A DNA stretch of 64,000 bases from Oligosphaera ethanolica. Its GTDB lineage: Bacteria > Verrucomicrobiota > Lentisphaeria > Oligosphaerales > Oligosphaeraceae. The position numbers and the translations under genes are program-made. Below are positions 25,111-33,436 of this stretch, in pieces. The notes under the pieces are model-generated. The model had not been told where the DNA came from. It saw nothing but the letters and a program-made list of their open reading frames with translations, and ran no database searches. Every line of letters begins with the position of its first letter. The stretch's first letter is position 1. The stretch spans positions 1,772,227-1,836,226 of the forward strand of contig NZ_JAUSVL010000001.1 of the NCBI RefSeq assembly GCF_030814695.1. Reading direction: 5' to 3'.

Positions 25111-27525
25111 ATGACCTTTCGCGCCATCATCATCAGCATCATCGGCGTCATTCTGCTGTGCAGTTTCACCTTCTTCAACGACATGGTCATCGGCGGCACC
25201 TTCCTGGTGGGCAATTTCATGCCCTTCAGCATCATGGGCACGCTGATTCTCTTTGTGCTCCTGGGCAATCCCCTCCTCGCCCGCGGCGGCAAGAACTGGC
25301 CGCTAAGCGGCAAAGAGCTGGCCGTCATCATCACCCTGATCTTCTTCTCCTGCTTCATTCCCGGCCGCGGCCTCATGCACCATTTTGCCAACGTGCTCAT
25401 GTTCCCGCACCACTACACCCGCACCAATGCCTCATGGAAAGCCGGTAGTCCGCGCATCGCTCTCAATGACATCAGCGACTGGCATAAAGTCGCCGCCGTC
25501 CTCAGCGCCGCCCCCGACCAACAGCACGCCGCCGCGCTCATTCGCAAACACCTCAGCCCAGACCTGCTCGCCATGCTGGCCGACAGCTCGCACGACATCC
25601 CCAACCCCGACTGCCAATTCCGCGCCCTCAGCGAATTCAATCGCCTCATCCAGGACAAGGCCTTCCACGACGAACTGCGCAGCAACCCGCCGCCACTGCC
25701 CGGTTACGCGCGCTACCTGCTCAAAAGCAACGATGACCAGCTCTCCGAGGAAGAACTCCAGGGCCTCACCCGCGCCGTCTTCGACGTCGCCTTCGCCGGC
25801 GCCATCCGCTTGCGCAACCCCGGTGCCGTCTCGCATATCCCGCCGCTCATGCTGGCCAATCCACGTCAGGACGCCAATGCCCTCGACGGCTTTGTCAACG
25901 GCATCGGCGTCGGCGACGAGTCCATCTCCATGTTCCACGACATTCCCTGGCGCGCCTGGCAGCACACGCTGCTGTTCTGGCTGCCGATCATGTTCATCAT
26001 CTGCACCAGCGCCACCGGCCTGGCGATGGTGGTCCACCGCCAATGGATCAGCCATGAGCACCTGCCCTACCCCACGGTGGAATTCATGCGCATGCTCATG
26101 CCCGAACCCGGTCAGGTCCTCAGCAGCGTCTTTCGCAACCGGCTCTTCTGGCTCGGCCTGTTGCCCGTCCTGGTCATCCACCTGAACAACTGCGCCGCCA
26201 CTTGGTGGCCCACCGTGCTCATCCCCGTCAAACTCAACTTCGTCTTCACGCCGCTGCTCAAAATGGCCCCAACCTACTACCGCTCCGGCATTCACATCTG
26301 GGCGCTCTTCGCGCCGACCATCTTCTTCGTGGTCATCGGCTTCGCCTATTTTCTGCCCAAGGACATCTCGCTGTCCCTGGGACTCTCCCCCTTCGTCTAC
26401 GGTTTTGTGACCGGCAAGCTCGCCGGCTTCGGCATCGTCATGGGCTCGACCATGCTCAAGCCGACGCTAAACACCTTCTGCTACGGCGGCGCCTACATCG
26501 GCATGTTCGCCGTGCTTATGTACACTGGCCGGCGCTACTACGGGTCCGTCCTGCGCCGCTGCCTCGGCCTGAAAGGCGGCGACCCGGTGGAAGTCCACGC
26601 CGTCTGGGGCGCCCGCATGGTCTTCCTCGGCATGATCGCCTTCGTGCTGATGACGCAGCTGATCGACCTCGAATGGCCGATCGCCTTGATGTACATCTCG
26701 GGGATGCTGGTGCTGCTCACGGTCGTCAGCCGGCTTCTGGCCGAGGCCGGCGTGTACTACCTGCATACCTACGTCTTCCCCTGCGCCATCATCTGGGGCT
26801 TCCTTGGGGTGCAATCTCTCGGCCCCGAGCAGATCCTCATCATCGGCACCATCTCCTGCGTCACCTTCGTCGATTCCCGCGAGTGCTTCATGCCCTACGC
26901 CGTCGCCGGTTTCTGCTTGAGCGACCGCATGCAGTGCCGCATCGGCAAACTCGCCATCACCGGCCTGGCCATCATCATCATCGGCCTGGCCGCCGGCGTG
27001 CCGGCGACGCTCTATTACCAACACAAAAATGGCGGCACCCGCAGCGGCGACGGCTGGACCCGCTACACGCCCATGATCGCCATCAATGCCAACATCGAAC
27101 TGCGCAACACCCTGCAAGCACAGGGCGCCTTGAAGATTATCGAGGACCGCAGCCCCTGGGAACGCATCAAGGCGATCAAACCCGTTGCGCCGTCCCTGGT
27201 GGCCTTCGCCATCACCTTCTCGCTCGTGATCATCTTCACCCTCTGCCGACATCGCTTCCCCTGGTGGCCACTGCATCCAGTGATGTTCTTGACGCTGGCC
27301 ACCTACCAGAGCATCGTCCTGTCCTTCTCCTTCCTCATCGGCTGGCTCATCAAATCGCTGGTCACCCGCTTCGGTGGCGGCAAACTCTACCAGGACCTAA
27401 AACCCTTCATGGCCGGCATCGTCGCCGGCGAATTCCTCGCCGGCGTCATCGCCATCATCATCGGCCTCGTCTACTACTTCACGACCGGCAACCCGCCCAA
27501 GAGCTTCGCCATCCTCCGCTCGTGA
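25111..27525 (+). CDS. Polytopic membrane protein, DUF6785/DUF6784-like, possible transporter, copy 1
   Basis: About 804 residues. The first 120 contain three hydrophobic helices (IIISIIGVILLCSFTFF, MPFSIMGTLILFVLLG, LAVIITLIFFSCFIPG). A ~180-residue non-membrane insert follows and ends at IPWRAWQHTLLFW. Then about ten more helices follow, including IFFVVIGFAYFLP, LSLGLSPFVYGFVTG and a C-terminal IAIIIGLVYYF. The pattern fits the large DUF6785/6784 membrane proteins seen in Planctomycetes and Lentisphaerae, with distant likeness to oligopeptide-type permeases; transport is inferred, not shown. The start is fixed by GAGG before ATG 25111. It lies 167 bp after GH127 and is followed by a near-copy. 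Confidence 0.7.
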   Translation: MTFRAIIISIIGVILLCSFTFFNDMVIGGTFLVGNFMPFSIMGTLILFVLLGNPLLARGGKNWPLSGKELAVIITLIFFSCFIPGRGLMHHFANVLMFPHHYTRTNASWKAGSPRIALNDISDWHKVAAVLSAAPDQQHAAALIRKHLSPDLLAMLADSSHDIPNPDCQFRALSEFNRLIQDKAFHDELRSNPPPLPGYARYLLKSNDDQLSEEELQGLTRAVFDVAFAGAIRLRNPGAVSHIPPLMLANPRQDANALDGFVNGIGVGDESISMFHDIPWRAWQHTLLFWLPIMFIICTSATGLAMVVHRQWISHEHLPYPTVEFMRMLMPEPGQVLSSVFRNRLFWLGLLPVLVIHLNNCAATWWPTVLIPVKLNFVFTPLLKMAPTYYRSGIHIWALFAPTIFFVVIGFAYFLPKDISLSLGLSPFVYGFVTGKLAGFGIVMGSTMLKPTLNTFCYGGAYIGMFAVLMYTGRRYYGSVLRRCLGLKGGDPVEVHAVWGARMVFLGMIAFVLMTQLIDLEWPIALMYISGMLVLLTVVSRLLAEAGVYYLHTYVFPCAIIWGFLGVQSLGPEQILIIGTISCVTFVDSRECFMPYAVAGFCLSDRMQCRIGKLAITGLAIIIIGLAAGVPATLYYQHKNGGTRSGDGWTRYTPMIAINANIELRNTLQAQGALKIIEDRSPWERIKAIKPVAPSLVAFAITFSLVIIFTLCRHRFPWWPLHPVMFLTLATYQSIVLSFSFLIGWLIKSLVTRFGGGKLYQDLKPFMAGIVAGEFLAGVIAIIIGLVYYFTTGNPPKSFAILRS

Positions 27526-27603
27526 CCATGACAGGGCGCCAGTTTCCTTCGCGGGCGCCCACACTCCACCCGTCATTCAAAAAGTGCAATTTCGACAATG
27601 GAA

Positions 27604-27629
27604 TAATGTCCAAGGGCGTGCATAGTATG
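27604..27629 (+). promoter_or_regulatory. Upstream element shared by both tandem membrane-protein genes, copy 2
   Basis: TAATGTCCAAGGGCGTGCAT plus AGTATG, matching 25026-25051 with seven changes in 26 positions. It ends 54 bp before the ATG at 27683. TAGTAT lies at 27623-27628. Confidence 0.45.
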
Positions 27630-27682
27630 TAGTTTCACCACCCGACGCCCACCATCCGCAGCATTGTTTCAGGACTCGAAAT

Positions 27683-30100
27683 ATGACCTTTCGCTCCATT
27701 GTCATTGGCATTCTTGGCGTCATTATTCTCTGTGGCTTCACCTTTTTCAATGACATGGTCATCCGCGGCACTTTCCTGGTCGGCAATTTCTTGCCGTTCA
27801 GCATCATGGGCTCGCTCATCCTCTTCGTCCTCCTGGGCAACCCCCTGCTGGCCATGTTCGGCAAACGCTGGGCTCTGAGCGGCAAAGAGCTTGCGGTCAT
27901 CATCGCCCTGCTGTTCTTCGCTTGCTTTATCCCCGGCCGGGGCTTCATGCACCATTTCACCAACGTGCTGATGTTCCCGCATCACTACACCCGCACCAAC
28001 ACCGCGTGGAAGAGCGACAGCCCCCGCATCGCCATCAATGCCATCAGCGACTGGCGCAAAATCGCCAACGCCCTCCGCGCCGGCTCAGTCCAGGACAGCC
28101 CCGCCGCCGCCCTTATCCGCAGCAAACTCTCCGCCGATCTGCTGGCCAAGCTCCCCGAAAACCCCGACCAACAGCCTGGCAGCGACTTCCAATTCAAAGC
28201 CCTGGACGAATTCAACGCCATTATCCTGCAGAAGGGTCTCCACGCCGATCTGCGACAAGACGGCGCCTTCCTCCCCAACTACGCCAAATTCCTCCTCGAA
28301 AATCCCGACGCTCAGCTCAGCGAAGAAGAACTCCAGGGCATCACCCGCGCCGCCTTTGACGTCGCCTTCGGTGACGGCATCCGCCTGCGCAACCCCGGCG
28401 CCATCGCCCACATCCCGCCAATCATGCTGGCCAATCCGCGCGTGGACGCCAATGCCCTCGACGGCTTCATCAACGGCCTGGGCTCCGGCGACGCCGGCAT
28501 CTCCCTGCGCAATGACATTCCATGGCAAGCTTGGCGCCGCCCACTGCTGTTTTGGCTGCCGCTCATGTTCATCGTCTGCGCCTGTGCCACCGGCCTGGCC
28601 ATGGTCATCCACCGCCAGTGGATCACCCACGAACACCTGCCCTACCCCACGGTGGAATTCGCCCGCATGCTCCTACCCGAACCCGGCAAGGTCATCAGCG
28701 ACATCTTCCGCAGCCGCTGGTTCTGGATCGGCCTCCTGCCCGTATTAATCATCCACATGAACAACTGCGGTGTCGCCTGGTGGCCGGACTACCTCATCCC
28801 CGTGCGTTTGCGCTATTCTTTCTCGCCCCTGCTCAAGCTCTTTCCGACCTACTACCGCTCCGGCATTGGCTACTGGACGCTGTTCAACCCGGTGATTTAC
28901 TTCGTTGTCATCGGCTTTGCCTATTTCCTACCCAAGGACATCTCGCTGTCGCTGGGCATTGCGCCCTACGTCTTTGGCTTCATCACGGGCAAACTGGCGG
29001 CCTACGGCGTCGTCATGGGCACGACCATGATCCGCCCGACCCTGCACACGTTCTGCTATGCCGGCTCCTACCTGGCCATGTTCGCCGTACTCATGTACAC
29101 CGGCCGGCACTACTACGGCTCAGTCCTGCGCCGCTGTCTCGGCCTGAAAGGCGGCGACCCGGTTGAACCCCACGCCGTCTGGGGCGGCCGCCTGCTCTTC
29201 CTCGGCATGATCGCCTTCGTCCTCATGACGCAATTGGCCGGCTTGCAATGGCAGATTTCGCTGCTGTACATCACCGGCATGCTGGTACTGCTCACCGTGG
29301 TCAGCCGGCTGCTGGCCGAGGCCGGCGTGTTCTATCTGCACACCAACCTCTTTCCCTGCGCCATTATCTGGGGCTTCCTCGGCGTCCAGGCCATCGGCCC
29401 CGAGCAGCTGCTGATCATCGGCATGATGTCCTGCGTCATGTTCGTCGATCCTCGCGAATGCTTCATGCCCTACGCAGTCGAAAGCCTCGGGCTGACCGAT
29501 CGCCTGCAGCTCCGCATCGGCAAAGTCGGCGTCATGGGCCTGGCCGTCATCATCATCGGCCTGGCCGTAGCTGTGCCAACCACCATGTACTTCCAGTACA
29601 AGGACGGCGCCATCCTGACCGGCGACGGCTGGTCCTACGGCAGCCCGCCCACCATGGCCATCAACGCCAATATCAGCCTGCGTACCACCATGCAGGCGCA
29701 AGGATCCCTCCAGGCCATCGACCAGCGCAGCGGCTGGCAGCGCTTCCGAGACATGAAGCCCGAAGGGCCCTCGCTCATCGCCTTCGCCATCACCTTCTCG
29801 CTGGTCATCCTCTTTACCGCCTGTCGCCATCGCTTCCCCTGGTGGCCACTGCACCCAGTGATGTTCCTCACCCTCGCCACCTGGCAAAGCACCGTGCTGG
29901 CCTTCTCCTTCATCATCGGCTGGCTCGTCAAATCATTGGTCACCAAATTCGGCGGCGGCAAACTCTACCAGGACCTCAAACCGCTCATGGCCGGCCTCGT
30001 CGCCGGCGAATTCCTCGCCGGCGTCATTGCCATCATCATCGGCCTCGTCTACTACTTCGTCACCGGCGAACCTCCCAAGAGCTTCGCCATCATGAGATAA
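27683..30100 (+). CDS. Polytopic membrane protein, DUF6785/DUF6784-like, possible transporter, copy 2
   Basis: 805 residues, aligning over its full length with the product at 25111 and very similar by eye. It has the same three N-terminal helices (SIVIGILGVIILCGFTFF), LSGKELAVIIALLFFACFIP, and the same conserved SRLLAEAGVFYLHTNLFPC and PSLIAFAITFSLVI blocks. The insert between helix 3 and helix 4 is the most divergent part (residues ~115-215), which suggests the two proteins handle different ligands. AGGA lies about 9 bases before the ATG. It has its own copy of the upstream element. No ATP-binding or periplasmic-binding partner is nearby. A repeat-rich gap follows the stop. Confidence 0.7.
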   Translation: MTFRSIVIGILGVIILCGFTFFNDMVIRGTFLVGNFLPFSIMGSLILFVLLGNPLLAMFGKRWALSGKELAVIIALLFFACFIPGRGFMHHFTNVLMFPHHYTRTNTAWKSDSPRIAINAISDWRKIANALRAGSVQDSPAAALIRSKLSADLLAKLPENPDQQPGSDFQFKALDEFNAIILQKGLHADLRQDGAFLPNYAKFLLENPDAQLSEEELQGITRAAFDVAFGDGIRLRNPGAIAHIPPIMLANPRVDANALDGFINGLGSGDAGISLRNDIPWQAWRRPLLFWLPLMFIVCACATGLAMVIHRQWITHEHLPYPTVEFARMLLPEPGKVISDIFRSRWFWIGLLPVLIIHMNNCGVAWWPDYLIPVRLRYSFSPLLKLFPTYYRSGIGYWTLFNPVIYFVVIGFAYFLPKDISLSLGIAPYVFGFITGKLAAYGVVMGTTMIRPTLHTFCYAGSYLAMFAVLMYTGRHYYGSVLRRCLGLKGGDPVEPHAVWGGRLLFLGMIAFVLMTQLAGLQWQISLLYITGMLVLLTVVSRLLAEAGVFYLHTNLFPCAIIWGFLGVQAIGPEQLLIIGMMSCVMFVDPRECFMPYAVESLGLTDRLQLRIGKVGVMGLAVIIIGLAVAVPTTMYFQYKDGAILTGDGWSYGSPPTMAINANISLRTTMQAQGSLQAIDQRSGWQRFRDMKPEGPSLIAFAITFSLVILFTACRHRFPWWPLHPVMFLTLATWQSTVLAFSFIIGWLVKSLVTKFGGGKLYQDLKPLMAGLVAGEFLAGVIAIIIGLVYYFVTGEPPKSFAIMR

Positions 30101-30196
30101 GACCCGCAGTAACAGGGCCGCGCCACATACTGCGATAAACCGACTACCTTCCACGCGCCCGTCTCCCAACACCTCCCGCGCCCGTCTCCCGACCGT

Positions 30197-30218
30197 GCTG
30201 CGGGCTCTTGCCCGCAGC
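30197..30218. repeat. R2-type variable hairpin
   Basis: GCTGCGGGC (30197-30205) pairs perfectly with GCCCGCAGC (30210-30218) across a 4-base loop. It is the counterpart of the GCGGGC..GCCCGC hairpins at 20565-20581 and 49368-49384, with a longer stem. Confidence 0.6.
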
Positions 30219-30230
30219 ATCGCATGAGTG

Positions 30231-30494
30231 TTGCCTGCCACGGAAAATGGCCGCGTTTCTGCCAACTACGACGGCCGGAGACGTTCTTTCGAACCTCGCC
30301 ACCGGCCAGCTGTCCCTCGCCGCGAAGCGGCAGAAGCGCTGAAAGCGCGAAACATACCAGGGTTGCCTGCCACGGAAAATGGCCGTGTTTCTGCCAACTA
30401 CGACGGCCGGAGACGTTCTTTCGAACCTCGCCACCGGCCAGCTGTCCCTCGCCGCGAAGCGGCAGAAGCGCTGAAAGCGCGAAACATACCAGCC
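30231..30494. repeat. 132-bp direct tandem repeat, two copies (family R3)
   Basis: The unit runs from GTTGCCTGCCACGGAAAATGG to GCGCGAAACATACC. It occurs twice with period 132 (CGGAAAATGG at 30241 and 30373) and almost no changes. Each unit includes the small hairpins CCGC-GAA-GCGG and GCGCT-GAA-AGCGC. Short reading frames on the minus strand through the repeat have no gene-like character. Confidence 0.8.
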
Positions 30495-30602
30495 CAGGGC
30501 AAGCACGCTGAAGGCGTGCGCCGCCCTGGGTAAGACGGCACTATGGCCGTGTTCCTCGGCCCTTTCGTCCCCAGTCGGCGAAGCTGACTGGGGACGAAAG
30601 GG
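30493..30602. repeat. R3 multi-hairpin module, copy a
   Basis: Three consecutive stems: CCCAGGGC (30493-30500)/GCCCTGGG (30523-30530) enclosing GCACGC/GCGTGC; then ACGGC/GCCGT; then a perfect 17-bp stem, CCCTTTCGTCCCCAGTC (30560-30576) with its complement at 30586-30602. The second copy at 55513-55641 keeps all three stems with different bases. The gap 30101-30781 has no other content except the rny terminator. Confidence 0.8.
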
Positions 30603-30720
30603 CAATGGAACTTATATGAAGAGCATTGGCCGCATGAAACCAGTGGGCTCCCATCCCGCGCCCGTTGCCCGCGCCTGCCCCCTCGCCCGCCCGTCTCCCT
30701 CCCCCCATCCACAAAACAAA

Positions 30721-30760
30721 GCGGCCGCGCCGCAGACTCGATCGTCTGCGGCGCGGCCGC
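30721..30760 (-). terminator. Intrinsic terminator of rny
   Basis: GCGGCCGCGCCGCAGAC pairs with its perfect complement across a short loop. Reading leftward, the hairpin is followed by TTTGTTTTGTG. It lies 22 bp past the rny stop. Confidence 0.85.
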
Positions 30761-30781
30761 ATCATAAAAGCCCCGCCGATC

Positions 30782-32416
30782 TTATTTGGCGTAATCGACC
30801 GACCGCGTTTCGCGGATGATCGACACCCTGATCTGGCCGGGATAGCGCATTTCTTTCTCAATGCGCTCGGCCATCTCGCGAGCCAGAATCGACGCGCGTT
30901 CCTCAGTGATTTTCTCAGGCTGGACGATGACGCGCAGTTCGCGGCCGGCCTGAATCGCGAAGCAGTTCTCAACGCCGTCAAAGGCATTGCCAATGCTCTC
31001 CAGCTGCTCCAGGCGCTTCAGGTAGAGCTCGGTGGTCTCAGAGCGGGCACCGGGCCGACTGGCGCTCAGTGCGTCACAAATCTGCACCAGAATGGCCATT
31101 AGCGAGGTCTTTTCCGCCTCCTCGTGATGCGCGGCTACGGCATTGACAACGTCGTCCTCTTCGCCGGCGCGCTTCAGCAGGTCCGCGCCGATCAGCGCAT
31201 GCGTGCCTTCCACCTCGTGATCGACGGCCTTGCCAATGTCATGCAGCAGCCCCGCCCGGCGGGCTTTGTGTTCATCAAGACCGACCTGCGCCGCAATGGC
31301 GCCCATCATGGACGCGACCTCAATAGAGTGCATGAGCACATTCTGCGAATAGCTGTAGCGGTATTTCAAACGCCCCAGCAGGGTCACGATATTCTGACGC
31401 AGGCGGGTAATGCCCAGCTGGTTCACCGTGTCCTGGCCGGCCTTCTGTATCTCCGCTTCCACGTCCTTGCGCACCTTCGTCACAATCTCCTCAACCCGCG
31501 CCGGGTGAATCCGGCCGTCTGCCACCAGGCGCTCCATGGTAATGCGCGCAACCTCCCGGCGAACCGGGTCAAAGCAGGATATCACCACGGCCTCCGGCGT
31601 GTCGTCAATCAGCACATTCACGCCAGTCGCGGCCTCAATGGTGCGGATATTCCGGCCCTCGCGGCCGATAATGCGCCCCTTCATGTCCTCATTGGGCAAA
31701 GGAATGGTCGATGTCGTCCGCTCGTAGGCGCAGTCGCCAGCATAACGCTGCATGGCGGTGATCATCACCTCCTGCGCTTCCTGCATCAGCAGCTGCTTGT
31801 TCTCCTCCTGGTAGCGGCGGATCAGCGTGCCACGCTCGGTTTCCAACGACTCTTCCAGCCGCGCCAGCAACTGCCGCTTCGCTTCGTCCTGTGAAAGACC
31901 AGCAACGCGCTCCAATTCCTGTATCTGCTGGCCAATCTTGACGTCAAGCTCGTCCTTCTTCACTTTCAACGCATCGGACTGCGCCCGCAACTCCTTGTCA
32001 CGATTCTCCAATTGCGCCGTGCGCTGATCAAGCTGCTCCAACTTCTTGTCGACGTTGTCTTCCTTGGCCGTCAGCCGCTCCTCGGCCTTCTGCAGTTCTT
32101 TCCGGCGCTGCTTGGTCGATACCTCGAATTCATCGCGTGACGCAATCAGCTCTTCCTTGGCCTTGATCCGCGCTTCCTTGACGATGTTCTCAGCTTCCAG
32201 GCTGGCTTTCTGGCGAATGAGCTCGGCTTCCTCACGAGCCTGCGCCAGCAAGCTGTTGCCGCCCTCCCCACTTGTCCGGCGCTGTCTGATTAACAGAGCC
32301 AACAAGCCAAAAACCGCTACTGTAACCACCAGCACAATCACCAAGACAATTTCCCCGCCGCCCAACTGTGCCAACAGCCCTGTCATTAGGGCCGGTAATA
32401 ACCCCTGTGTAATCAT
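30782..32416 (-). CDS. rny: Ribonuclease Y
   Basis: RNase Y is a membrane-anchored endoribonuclease that starts mRNA decay. The 544-residue protein has the standard layout: one N-terminal membrane helix (GGEIVLVIVLVVTVAVFGLL), a long coiled coil to about residue 215, and a KH domain with the GRIIGREGRNIRTIE loop. The HD metal-dependent phosphohydrolase domain follows (MHSIEVASMMG, RAGLLHDIGKAVDHEVEG, AVAAHHEE, with His-Asp ligands). The tail IRVSIIRETRSVDYAK is the family's typical end. Two adjacent ATGs are possible (32419 and 32416); AGGA spacing favours the second. The folate cyclo-ligase gene ends 20 bp upstream, so the two form an operon. Confidence 0.95.
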   Translation of the reverse strand: MITQGLLPALMTGLLAQLGGGEIVLVIVLVVTVAVFGLLALLIRQRRTSGEGGNSLLAQAREEAELIRQKASLEAENIVKEARIKAKEELIASRDEFEVSTKQRRKELQKAEERLTAKEDNVDKKLEQLDQRTAQLENRDKELRAQSDALKVKKDELDVKIGQQIQELERVAGLSQDEAKRQLLARLEESLETERGTLIRRYQEENKQLLMQEAQEVMITAMQRYAGDCAYERTTSTIPLPNEDMKGRIIGREGRNIRTIEAATGVNVLIDDTPEAVVISCFDPVRREVARITMERLVADGRIHPARVEEIVTKVRKDVEAEIQKAGQDTVNQLGITRLRQNIVTLLGRLKYRYSYSQNVLMHSIEVASMMGAIAAQVGLDEHKARRAGLLHDIGKAVDHEVEGTHALIGADLLKRAGEEDDVVNAVAAHHEEAEKTSLMAILVQICDALSASRPGARSETTELYLKRLEQLESIGNAFDGVENCFAIQAGRELRVIVQPEKITEERASILAREMAERIEKEMRYPGQIRVSIIRETRSVDYAK

Positions 32417-32436
32417 CATAAAATCCTTTCTGCCAC

Positions 32437-33036
32437 TCAGGCAATATGTCCGCCACATGAAACCACACGTGTTTCCGTAGCGACATAGTCCATGCGCACG
32501 TCGTGCGCATGAGTCGGTATGGCCGGGACGATCTGACAATCGTGGGCCACGCCGATCTTGATGCCTGTCGCGCCCGTGAGTAAACGGTCATAATAACCGC
32601 GCCCGCGGCCAAGGCGGTTGCCGGTCTGGTCAAAGGCCAAACCGGGCACCAACCACGTCCAGGGCGGCTCACAGTCAAAGGGGGGATGCAATCGCGGAAG
32701 AGCTGGGTGCGGCTCGCGTATGCCATAATGACCGGCAACCAGCTGCGTGTCCAAATCATGGACCGCAACCATGGCGTAGGCCTGCTCATGCTCAATAAAT
32801 GCAGGCAAATACAACGCCTTGCCAGTTTTCAGCCAGGCCACCAGATAATCGCTGATATCCGGCTCGAGCCCAAATGCCATATATGCAGCCAACGCCTGCC
32901 CTTCAGCTAGCACCGACAACTCCGACAACAACGATGCAATCACTCGGCCACTGCGCAATGAATCTGGCCGGGTTGCGCGTAAGCGCGCCCGTATCTCATG
33001 TCGCAGCGCTTCCTTTGTTGTCAAATGGGTCGGCAT
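32437..33036 (-). CDS. 5-formyltetrahydrofolate cyclo-ligase
   Basis: The enzyme converts 5-formyl-THF to 5,10-methenyl-THF with ATP, returning folate to one-carbon use. About 199 residues from the ATG at 33036. KEALRHEIRARLRATRP at the N-terminus is the phosphate-contacting helix, AAYMAFGLEPDISDYL follows, and LVPGLAFDQTGNRLGRGRGYYDRLL is the conserved ATP/folate-binding stretch (GRGxGYYDR). The end includes IGVAHDCQIVPAIPTHAHD, with the usual HDxxV. Neither this ATG nor the one at 33042 has a good Shine-Dalgarno, so the start is uncertain by two codons. It is transcribed with rny. Confidence 0.9.
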   Translation of the reverse strand: MPTHLTTKEALRHEIRARLRATRPDSLRSGRVIASLLSELSVLAEGQALAAYMAFGLEPDISDYLVAWLKTGKALYLPAFIEHEQAYAMVAVHDLDTQLVAGHYGIREPHPALPRLHPPFDCEPPWTWLVPGLAFDQTGNRLGRGRGYYDRLLTGATGIKIGVAHDCQIVPAIPTHAHDVRMDYVATETRVVSCGGHIA

Positions 33037-33256
33037 GTGCATTGGTGGGCACAGTAACAGCCACAACTGGCAGTCAGCCCCATGGCCTCAGTCAACACCC
33101 TGAATTCCTCGAACGCGCCTCCATGCGGAAATCACGTCTCTATCATTCGATGACAACAACCAACCCAAACGGCAACAACACCTTGGCCATCGCCGCCCGA
33201 ACCGAACCGCCGCCATCTGCCTAAATACTTCGCCGCCTCACCCGAGACGACTTGAA

Positions 33257-33280
33257 TAAGTTAGGACACAATACCTAACT
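33257..33280. promoter_or_regulatory. Inverted repeat in the gap between the cyclo-ligase and zinc-ribbon genes
   Basis: AGTTAGG-ACACAATA-CCTAACT, a perfect 7-bp inverted repeat at about 33258-33279 in AT-rich sequence. It could be an operator or a weak hairpin. The gap 33043-33436 otherwise holds a collapsed R1 palindrome and no gene. Confidence 0.3.
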
Positions 33281-33320
33281 TTCAATGTTTTTCGCCAGGC
33301 ATTTAGCACGAAAACGTAAC

Positions 33321-33373
33321 CGGTCAGTGTACACCCCGGCGCTTCGCTGGGGTGTACACTGACCAATTACACG
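33321..33373. repeat. R1 end palindrome (collapsed R1 copy)
   Basis: GGTCAGTGTACACCCC (33322-33337) and GGGGTGTACACTGACC (33349-33364) are perfect 16-bp arms around GGCGCTTCGCT. This equals the right-end sequence of R1a (GGGGTGTACACTGACCGATT) facing its own complement, with the R1 body missing. It is followed by AATTACA, as R1a is followed by GATTACA. Confidence 0.75.
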
Positions 33374-33436
33374 AAAACCAGCCGGAGTTATTACATTTTT
33401 GAAAAAAATGCCGCCGGGGCGCGAATGCCGCGCCGT

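Noticed and set aside
26202..27632. 476-codon frame on the plus strand rich in Arg, His and Pro
   Set aside because: Shifted reading of the membrane-protein gene at 25111; its composition is typical of an out-of-frame GC-rich translation.
30144..30712. Minus-strand frames in the R3 repeat region (FQRFCRFAARDS-type)
   Set aside because: They read the 132-bp repeat and hairpins. No start context; such repeat frames are often mis-annotated as proteins.
33043..33250. 6S RNA upstream of the 5-formyl-THF cyclo-ligase gene, as in many proteobacteria
   Set aside because: No long closing stem with a central bubble could be drawn in this stretch.
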